Both the position numbers and the translations under genes were made by a program. Below are positions 10,891 to 17,113 of a DNA stretch of 64,000 bases, piece by piece (position 1 is the first letter of the stretch; each line of letters begins with the position of its first letter). Source of the stretch: Paracidovorax wautersii (GTDB lineage: Bacteria > Pseudomonadota > Gammaproteobacteria > Burkholderiales > Burkholderiaceae_C); assembly GCF_900113035.1 (NCBI RefSeq), contig NZ_FONX01000005.1, positions 124,001-188,000 of the forward strand, in the 5' to 3' direction. The notes beneath the pieces were generated by a model. That model was not told the DNA's origin and ran no database searches. It worked only from the letters and a program-made list of their open reading frames with translations.

Positions 10891-10915
10891 AAAGGCAGCT
10901 TCGGCTGCCTTTTTC
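10891..10915 (+). terminator. Rho-independent terminator of the aceE-aceF-lpdA operon
   Basis: A perfect 9-bp stem AAAGGCAGC / GCTGCCTTT with a TTCG tetraloop runs straight into a T tract, about 50 bp after the lpdA stop. Confidence 0.9.
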
Positions 10916-10947
10916 ATTGCCGTCTCGGGCGCATCTGATGCAGCCGT

Positions 10948-10993
10948 TTTATTGCGGGAGAGCTCGCCACCATCTCCGGTCATTTGCAATAAA
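10948..10993. repeat. Inverted repeat TTTATTGC / GCAATAAA
   Basis: A perfect 8-bp inverted repeat (10948-10955 and 10986-10993) with a 30-bp spacer, in an AT-rich stretch between the lpdA terminator and the hipA remnant. Its right arm abuts the next inverted repeat. Confidence 0.45.
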
Positions 10994-11050
10994 GTGGTTT
11001 TCTATACAAAGTAAGGTCGATATCTCCTGTGATCAATATAGAAATCCACT
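10993..11050. repeat. Inverted repeat AGTGGTTTTCTATA / TATAGAAATCCACT
   Basis: 14-bp arms at 10993-11006 and 11037-11050 match at 13 positions, again with a 30-bp spacer. It sits directly before the truncated hipA frame. It could be an old hip operator/promoter or the edge of a decayed mobile element. Base composition is much lower in GC than the surroundings. Confidence 0.5.
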
Positions 11051-11077
11051 GAAATGCAGCCGCGCTGCACCTTGTAG

Positions 11078-11623
11078 ATCCACCATCAGGGCCGCTGGCA
11101 CGACGCGGCCACCGTTGCCCTGTGGGGCGATGCGGACCAGGGCTGGCGCTGCAAGACCTATGCGGGCTACGAGGTCTGCCATCGGCTGGTGGCGCACTGC
11201 ACCGATCCGCAGGCCGAGGTGCTGGAATACCTGCGGCGCGACGTGGCGAACATCGCCTTGGGCAACAAGGACAACCATGCCTGCAACACCGCGCTGCAGC
11301 GGGACTGGAACGGACGTATCGCGCTGACGCCGCTGTTCGACTTCGCGCCCATGTACCTGCACCCGGACGGCATCGCGCGTCGCATCCGCTGTGACGGCAA
11401 CGACGGCGGCCAGCCCGACTGGCGACGGGTGATCGACACGGTGTGCGCCTCGGCCGGCCCGCGGCTCGACCCCGGCGCGCTGCGGCGCGGCCTGCAGGCC
11501 ATGGCCGAGCCGCTCGCCCGGATCGCCGAAGAGGGGCCGCACCTGGGTTTGGAATCCGACGTGCATGCCTCTCTGCAGCCCGGCCTGGTCGCCATGGCCG
11601 AACGCCTCGCGCGGCTGCAGTAG
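11078..11623 (+). pseudogene. HipA-family kinase toxin, C-terminal fragment only
   Basis: An open frame of about 181 codons follows an in-frame TAG at 11075. It has no ATG near its beginning; the first usable start is a GTG at 11189 (144 residues). It matches the C-terminal half of HipA serine/threonine kinases: the catalytic-loop Asp in LGNKDNHACNTAL and the metal-binding Asp in LTPLFDFAPM. A complete HipA has roughly 400-440 residues; the N-terminal subdomain and the ATP-binding half are missing here and not found upstream. Expression as an active kinase is unlikely. An intact HipB-like gene follows 45 bp later. I read it as a decayed toxin-antitoxin locus. Confidence 0.72.
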
Positions 11624-11668
11624 CCCACACGACGACCCCAGGCGCACCACACCTCCCTGGTAAAGAAC

Positions 11669-11959
11669 ATGGACAAACGCTACAAGCCGCTTTCCCCGCC
11701 CGAGCAGCTCGCGCTGCGCCGCCAGGCCATCGACGAGGTGCTGGCCCATCCCGAGTGGACGCTGGCCGAGGCCGTGCGGCATCTCCAGAGCGGCCTGCGC
11801 CTGACCAGCGCCGAGCTGGCCCGTGTGTCGGGCGTGTCGCAGAAGACGCTGCTGGACATCGAGCAGGGCCGCAGCTCGGGCACGGTGCAGACGCTCAACC
11901 GCATCCTGGGCGTGGTGGGGCTCAAGCTGGGCGTGGTGCGCGCTCCCGGGCGGCAGTAG
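11669..11959 (+). CDS. HipB-like XRE-family antitoxin/transcriptional regulator
   Basis: 96 residues from ATG 11669. The C-terminal half is a Cro/CI-type helix-turn-helix (about 48-85, LTSAELARVSGVSQKTLLDI followed by EQGRSSGTVQTLNRIL), as in HipB antitoxins. The N-terminal 40 residues are a charged helical region. It follows the truncated hipA, so the gene order is toxin then antitoxin, opposite to classical hipBA. With the toxin broken it may survive as a stand-alone repressor. A bidirectional hairpin terminator lies 55 bp downstream. Confidence 0.75.
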   Translation: MDKRYKPLSPPEQLALRRQAIDEVLAHPEWTLAEAVRHLQSGLRLTSAELARVSGVSQKTLLDIEQGRSSGTVQTLNRILGVVGLKLGVVRAPGRQ

Positions 11960-12014
11960 TAGCCCGCGGCGCTGCCCACCCGATCCGGCGCCACTGGGGT
12001 TGATGTCCCCCAAG

Positions 12015-12048
12015 AAAAAAGCCCGGACCATGGCTGGTCCGGGCTTTT
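12015..12048. terminator. Bidirectional terminator between hipB-like gene and phoX
   Basis: A perfect 10-bp stem GCCCGGACCA / TGGTCCGGGC with loop TGGC has AAAAAA on its left and TTTT on its right. It can therefore end transcripts arriving from both convergent genes. Confidence 0.88.
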
Positions 12049-12093
12049 GCGCCTTCTGCGCGCCGCAGGGCGCGCGGGCAGGCCGTGCCTCGC

Positions 12094-14124
12094 TTACGCG
12101 CGGAACGAGATGGCGGCGTCCGTTGCCGTCAGGTAGCCCACGGCGGCCGAGAAGCGGTCGTTGTAGTTCTTGCGCACGATGGGGTCCAGGGTGTCCTTGA
12201 CCTTGCTGTGCACCGACTGCCAGTCGCCTGCGTGCTGGAAGTTGCTCATGATGTAGGTCCAGCCGTTGATGCTGTCCACGGCGTGCAGGCCGGTGGATTC
12301 AGCGCCCGACGGGGTGGACAGCACGCGGCTGAGCTGCTTGGTGTCCACGTTGTAGGCCCACAGGAAGTTGTTGACGTGGTCCGTCGTGTCTTCGCCGATG
12401 AACAGGGTACGCATGCCTTCCGAGAACTTGATGTTGTCCGGGCTGGCGATCTTTTCGGGGTTGGCGGTGTTGCCCAGCAGGTCGGCAGGGATGTCCTCGC
12501 CCATCAGCAGCACGCGGGATTGCTTGGGCACCCAATCGCTGTTGATGGCGTTGCCGGCGGTGTCCTTCTGGCCGCCGGTCAGGTCGTGGGCCAGGATGGC
12601 GCCGGCGTTGACGCGCTTGGGGAAGGCCACGTTGTGCGACTCCACATAGCCGGCAGCGCCCACCACCATCGAGTCGCGGATGCTGGAAGCCACCGAGTAG
12701 GCCACCTTGTCGCGCACGTTCACCGTCACGCCTTCGCTCTTGGTCAGCGCCAGGCTGCCGCCTTTGAGCGCTGCATAGCGGTGCGTTTCCAGGAAGGCCG
12801 CGGCCTTTTCCATCCCGGGCTTCACGCGGACCCAGCACTTGGTGTTGTCCTTGTTCAGGACGATGCGGGTGTAGGAGGAATCATTGGGGTCGGTGGTGAC
12901 AGAGTCCATGATGTCCGTCGGCTTGATGCCGCCGTTGATCATGGCCTCGATCTCGGCGCTGGTCGCGCTGCCGAGCTTGATCCACTGCATGGCGGCCGTG
13001 CTGGTGTCGGTGAACTTTTCGGTCCAGTGGGCGACGTAGAGCGTGCCGGAGGACAGGTCGCGCGCCTTGTCGGCCACGAACATGAACCAGCCGCCGTTGG
13101 TGGCGTCGTCGCCCATCAGGGCGGTGCGCTCGTCGGGCATCATCTGGATCAGCTCGTGCGAGAAGCGGCCCATGCAGTAGTGCTTCTTGATGCTGCCCGT
13201 GCCGTCCGGGTTCACGGTGACTTCGGGGATGTGGCCGTAGTGGTAGGGGTTGGCCTTGGAGGCGTCGCCGTACAGGTTGGCGCTGTAGCGGTCGAGCTTG
13301 ACCGTGGTCGCGCCGCCCAGGCCCTGGCGGAAGGCATCGGGCTCGTACTCTTCGCTCGACAGGTGCGTGCCCCAGGGCGACAGGCTGGCGCCGCAGGTCA
13401 CCCACAGGCCGTGAACGCTCGTGGTGTCCACGTTGTGGTATTTCACCAGCGACAGCTTGCCGGTGGTCGGGTCCTGGTCCAGCGTCAGCACGGCGATGGG
13501 CGAGGGCAGCTCGGCCCAGAGCTGGTCGGTCTTGTCGGTGTTGGCCAGGTTGGTGTCGGTGTATTCGAACTGCACCACGGCGAAGACCGGGTTGCCCTTG
13601 ACGCCCGGCACCTTGGCATTGGGCACGGTGAGCAGCGAGGTGCCGTCCGGGCAGTCCGAGAAGAACTGGCGCTCCTTGCCGGGCACCGAGGTGTCCATCA
13701 GGGGGCGGTTGTTGATGTCGTAGATGCCGCCGGCGATCAGCGTGCCGCCATTGCCGTCGGGCACCTTGTCGCCCGTCAGGAAGAACGGTTGGTAACCCAG
13801 CTTGAACGTGCGGCTGCTACCGTCGCTGAAGCTCACCTTGAGCTGCGAGCCCACGGTGCAGGTAGCCATGGCGTTGGGGGTGGTCAGATCGGGAGCGGCC
13901 ATGCTGACGAACGACGCCGAGGTCATCGTGGCAGCCGGAGTGCTGGGCGATGCGGGGGCGGCGCCGTTGGAGTCGTCACCGCCGCCGCAGCCGGCCAGGA
14001 CGGTGGCGGCCAGGGTACCGCCCAGGGGCAGCATGGGCGTGCCGGCCAGCAGCTTCAGCAGGGAGCGGCGCTGCGACGAGGGCATCTGCGCGGAAGATTC
14101 GGTGGAGAAAGATACGCGGTCCAT
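12094..14124 (-). CDS. phoX: PhoX-family (DUF839) alkaline phosphatase, exported
   Basis: 676 residues, the length of PhoX-type phosphatases, which hydrolyse phosphomonoesters outside the inner membrane using Ca2+/Fe3+. The N-terminus has a twin-arginine signal (SSQRRSLLKLLAG followed by a hydrophobic run) ending in VLAGCGGG, so it may also be lipidated. The conserved region GLWVTCGASLSPWGTHLSSE and the following EYEPDAF are typical of the family. The C-terminal half includes LLMGEDIP and ENLKFSEG-like stretches (here DNIKFSEG). I chose ATG 14124; a TTG three codons upstream is less likely. No strong Shine-Dalgarno is visible. A long hairpin and a Pho-box-like sequence lie upstream. Confidence 0.85.
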   Translation of the reverse strand: MDRVSFSTESSAQMPSSQRRSLLKLLAGTPMLPLGGTLAATVLAGCGGGDDSNGAAPASPSTPAATMTSASFVSMAAPDLTTPNAMATCTVGSQLKVSFSDGSSRTFKLGYQPFFLTGDKVPDGNGGTLIAGGIYDINNRPLMDTSVPGKERQFFSDCPDGTSLLTVPNAKVPGVKGNPVFAVVQFEYTDTNLANTDKTDQLWAELPSPIAVLTLDQDPTTGKLSLVKYHNVDTTSVHGLWVTCGASLSPWGTHLSSEEYEPDAFRQGLGGATTVKLDRYSANLYGDASKANPYHYGHIPEVTVNPDGTGSIKKHYCMGRFSHELIQMMPDERTALMGDDATNGGWFMFVADKARDLSSGTLYVAHWTEKFTDTSTAAMQWIKLGSATSAEIEAMINGGIKPTDIMDSVTTDPNDSSYTRIVLNKDNTKCWVRVKPGMEKAAAFLETHRYAALKGGSLALTKSEGVTVNVRDKVAYSVASSIRDSMVVGAAGYVESHNVAFPKRVNAGAILAHDLTGGQKDTAGNAINSDWVPKQSRVLLMGEDIPADLLGNTANPEKIASPDNIKFSEGMRTLFIGEDTTDHVNNFLWAYNVDTKQLSRVLSTPSGAESTGLHAVDSINGWTYIMSNFQHAGDWQSVHSKVKDTLDPIVRKNYNDRFSAAVGYLTATDAAISFRA

Positions 14125-14175
14125 AACTTGCAAATCCAGTCAAACGTGGGGTGGGGGAGAAAAAGCGAAAAAGCG

Positions 14176-14210
14176 AAGGCGCCTTGCCTGCAGGGCAGGC
14201 AAGGCGCCTT
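14176..14210. repeat. Perfect 16-bp hairpin upstream of phoX
   Basis: AAGGCGCCTTGCCTGC (14176-14191) and its exact complement GCAGGCAAGGCGCCTT (14195-14210) are separated by AGG. There is no T tract on either side, so it is not a standard terminator. It lies 52-86 bp upstream of the phoX start, probably inside its 5' leader. Confidence 0.7.
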
Positions 14211-14233
14211 GAGCGCAATGGTCGCCCCCGACC

Positions 14234-14251
14234 GTTACGACCAAGTGACAA
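14234..14251 (-). promoter_or_regulatory. phoX: Possible Pho box upstream of phoX
   Basis: On the minus strand TTGTCAC-TTGG-TCGTAAC has the 7-4-7 architecture (11-bp repeat period) of a PhoB site about 110 bp upstream of phoX. The first half matches CTGTCAT at 5 of 7 positions, the second at only 3, so this is a weak candidate supported mainly by context. Confidence 0.3.
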
Positions 14252-14292
14252 TGCCCCCGATTTCTCCCATATCCTCACTGCCGGCATGGTTT

Positions 14293-14334
14293 GCTATCTT
14301 TTGAATAGCTACATATGAAGGCGCACCAAGCGCT
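14293..14334 (+). repeat. Dispersed GCTAT/ATAGC repeat, copy B
   Basis: GCTATCTTTTGAATAGCT followed by ACATATGAAG, GCGC and a second GCGCT. It lies in the divergent region between phoX and the methyltransferase gene. Confidence 0.7.
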
Positions 14335-14350
14335 GTAGGGCCAAAGGGCT

Positions 14351-15328
14351 ATGGAACTTTGTCACAATGCCGGCATGCAAGCCCTGTTCGACGCCATCGC
14401 CGCGATGCCCCTCTGCCACGACGCCCAGCGCCTGTTCCATGGACGCGGCGGGCGCTTTCCCGGTTGCGAGCATCTGGCGCTCGACGTCTATCAGCCGGTC
14501 TTCGTGCTCACCAGCTTCGAGCCCCTGGCGGACGAGGCGCTGGCCGCCATCGGCACCGCGCTGCAGGCCCGCTGGGCCCGGATCGCGCCCGGCGAACCGT
14601 TGAACTGGGTCTTCCAGTGCCGGCACGAGCAGCAGCGCGAGACGCGCCTCATGGCCGGCAGCGTGCCCGAGCCGCACGTCGTCACCGAACACGGCGCCCG
14701 CTACCGCGTGCATGTCGATAAAGGCCAGAACCACGGCCTGTTCCTGGACATGGCCGAAGGCCGCCGCTGGGTGCGCGAGCACATCGCCGCCCGCAAGGCC
14801 CGGGAGCCGCGCGGCGCCAAGGTGCTGAACCTGTTCGCCTACACCTGCGCCTTCTCGGTCGCCGCGCTGCAAGGCGGCGCCCGGCAGGTCGTCAATGTGG
14901 ACATGGCCCGAGGCGCCATGGCCATCGGCCAGCAGAACCACCAGCTCAACGGGCTGACCGCAGGCGCCAGCTTTCTGGCCCACGACATCTTCAGCACCTG
15001 GGGCAAGATCAACCGCAGCGGCCCCTATGACCTGGTGATCGCCGACCCGCCCAGCTACCAAAAGGGCAGCTTCGTCGCCACCAAGGACTACGCCCGCCTG
15101 ATGCGCCGCCTGCCCGACCTGCTGGCCCCGGGCGGACATGCGCTGCTGTGCCTGAATGCGCCCGAGCTGGGCCTCGGCTTCCTGCAGGATCAGATGGCGG
15201 AGCTGGCCCCCGAACTCCGCTTCGTGGAGCGCGTGGCGAATCCGGCGGTGTTCGCGGATGTGGATGAGGGCAGGGCGCTGAAGGTGGTGGTGTACCGGGC
15301 GGATCCGCTACCGGTCTCCGTCGCCTGA
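14351..15328 (+). CDS. Class I SAM-dependent rRNA methyltransferase (RlmI/COG1092-like)
   Basis: Up to 325 residues. The C-terminal Rossmann methyltransferase domain has the SAM loop VLNLFAYTCAFSVAALQGGA, an acidic end of strand 2 (VVNVDMARGAM) and the catalytic motif IADPPSYQKGSF, as in RlmI/RlmK-type enzymes that make m5C or m2G in 23S rRNA. The N-terminal PUA-like domain of RlmI is not obvious, so it belongs to the shorter COG1092 group and the exact base is unknown. The start is uncertain: ATG 14351 or 14375 (MQALFDAI). Neither has a strong Shine-Dalgarno. Confidence 0.83.
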   Translation: MELCHNAGMQALFDAIAAMPLCHDAQRLFHGRGGRFPGCEHLALDVYQPVFVLTSFEPLADEALAAIGTALQARWARIAPGEPLNWVFQCRHEQQRETRLMAGSVPEPHVVTEHGARYRVHVDKGQNHGLFLDMAEGRRWVREHIAARKAREPRGAKVLNLFAYTCAFSVAALQGGARQVVNVDMARGAMAIGQQNHQLNGLTAGASFLAHDIFSTWGKINRSGPYDLVIADPPSYQKGSFVATKDYARLMRRLPDLLAPGGHALLCLNAPELGLGFLQDQMAELAPELRFVERVANPAVFADVDEGRALKVVVYRADPLPVSVA

Positions 15329-15336
15329 ATGGCGCT

Positions 15337-15382
15337 GGCCTTGGGCCTTGGGCCTTGCGCCTTTCAGCCAAGGCCCAGGGCC
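15337..15382. repeat. GGCCTTG triplet repeat and hairpin in a convergent intergenic region
   Basis: Three tandem GGCCTTG copies (15337-15357). The last two pair with CAAGGCCCAGGGCC (15369-15382) to give a 14-bp stem with one mismatch and an 11-nt loop. It lies between two convergent genes and may slow or end transcription, but has no T tract. Confidence 0.5.
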
Positions 15383-15419
15383 TATCCACGAAAGACATGC
15401 CGGGAACTGGTGGATGGAA

Positions 15420-15827
15420 TCAGTGCTCGTTCCCGGCGTAGATCCACATGGGTTCCGTTTTGCCGGCCCGCTCGAAACCCATGGATTTGTAGAACTCGAC
15501 GGCATCTCCATCGGCCGTCAGCATCTTTTGATGGAAATCGACATACCGTTCCAGCAGCGCACCCATCATCGCTCGGCCGATCCCCTGGTGCTGGAATTCC
15601 GGGTGCACCAGCATGTGCGGGAAATAAACCACCAGATGCCCGTCTGAGATCGCATTGCCGAGCCCGACCAGCCGCCCATTCACACGCGCAGTGACGAGGG
15701 TGTGCGAGTTGCGCAGCGCCGCCAGAAGCTGGCGGGGCTTCTCTGCCGACGACCACACATTCGCCTTGTAGAGCGCGATCACTTCATCGTCGCCCAGGGT
15801 GTCGCCGAGGGATAGGTTCAAGGTCAT
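15420..15827 (-). CDS. GNAT-family N-acetyltransferase
   Basis: A 135-residue single-domain acetyltransferase. The acetyl-CoA pyrophosphate-binding motif is HPEFQHQGIGRAMM (R/QxxGxG/A class, about residues 74-87), preceded by strand LVVYFPHMLV and followed by the C-terminal AVEFYKSMGFERAG typical of GNAT enzymes. Substrate is unknown; similar short proteins act on small amines or protein N-termini. It is convergent with the methyltransferase gene and has no obvious functional partner nearby. Confidence 0.87.
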   Translation of the reverse strand: MTLNLSLGDTLGDDEVIALYKANVWSSAEKPRQLLAALRNSHTLVTARVNGRLVGLGNAISDGHLVVYFPHMLVHPEFQHQGIGRAMMGALLERYVDFHQKMLTADGDAVEFYKSMGFERAGKTEPMWIYAGNEH

Positions 15828-16080
15828 CTGATGTTCAGTCCGTGAGAGTCATATGGTTTTGAGGCTTCATTGAAAAAGCCCGGCAGCTCTTCCAAGGGAT
15901 GAGGCCACATCGTGCAGACGGCCGTCCGCTTCAGCCACTGCCGACAAGGCGCATCATCGCGCCTGCAGAGCCCGCACACGGTCATGCCGGCCGACAAACT
16001 GTGCTTACGCCTGCTGACACCTGAGGAGCCCTCCCGGTAAGAGCATGGCGTTCTAGCATTCACCCTGGAGCCCTTCCACC
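15828..16080. other. Intergenic gap without a convincing gene
   Basis: About 250 bp between two outward-facing genes. A 79-codon frame on the minus strand overlaps the GNAT start, but its translation (Cys/Arg/Pro-rich, no domain pattern) looks like non-coding sequence. No clear promoter or repeat seen. Confidence 0.4.
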
Positions 16081-16521
16081 ATGACCCCCGCCCCCCGGCA
16101 CTCCGATCGGCGTTTCACTTCCTCCACCCTCGCCATGGCACTGGCGGCCGTGATGGCCGCATCGTTCAGCGCAGGCGTGTCCGCCCAAGGCAGCCTGCCG
16201 CAGGCCCACACGCAGGGGAGCCTGCGCTACAGCTGCGGCGGCATCGGGCTGGATGAATCGACCGCCATGCGGGCCGCGATGAAGGAGCACCCTCTCTCGC
16301 TGCTGTTCGCCGCAGCCGGTGGCGCCTATGAGGCCGACGTGCGCGTCACCGTGAAGCCCGAAGGCGCGGGTGAGCCGCACAGCTTCACGGCCAGCGGGCC
16401 GATCTGCCTCTTGAACCTGCCCGCCGGGCGGTACGCGGTGGAAGCCGAGATGGCCGGCAAGACGCAGCGCCAGAGCGTCGAGGTGGGCAAGTCGCCCAGG
16501 ACGCTGGATTTCCGTTTCTAG
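16081..16521 (+). CDS. Small secreted protein with carboxypeptidase-regulatory-like fold, unknown function
   Basis: 146 residues. A Sec signal peptide (arginine at 10-11, hydrophobic STLAMALAAVMAASFSAGVSA) probably cleaves after VSA near residue 35. The mature part (about 110 residues) has a conserved-looking SCGGIGLDESTAMRAAMKEH segment with one Cys and a C-terminal beta-rich half (ICLLNLPAGRYAVEAEM) resembling the LPAGxY pattern of carboxypeptidase-regulatory-like/prealbumin domains. This suggests a periplasmic carbohydrate- or protein-binding accessory protein. The assignment is by pattern only. It stands alone between divergent and convergent neighbours. Confidence 0.65.
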   Translation: MTPAPRHSDRRFTSSTLAMALAAVMAASFSAGVSAQGSLPQAHTQGSLRYSCGGIGLDESTAMRAAMKEHPLSLLFAAAGGAYEADVRVTVKPEGAGEPHSFTASGPICLLNLPAGRYAVEAEMAGKTQRQSVEVGKSPRTLDFRF

Positions 16522-16567
16522 ACGCCTCTGGCTGCCGCTGATCCGGCGTGGAGGCGCGCAGGCGCAG

Positions 16568-17101
<534 letters not shown>

Positions 17102-17113
17102 AGTCCTGCAGGC

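Noticed and set aside
11078-11623. A complete, active HipA toxin
   Set aside because: Only the C-terminal half is present; an in-frame TAG at 11075 and no upstream kinase lobe argue against function.
14176-14210. Intrinsic terminator before phoX
   Set aside because: Perfect stem but no T tract on either strand, and it sits upstream of genes going both ways.
15824-16063. 79-codon minus-strand frame overlapping the GNAT start by 4 bp
   Set aside because: The overlap looks operon-like, but the translation has odd composition, no Shine-Dalgarno and no recognisable motif.
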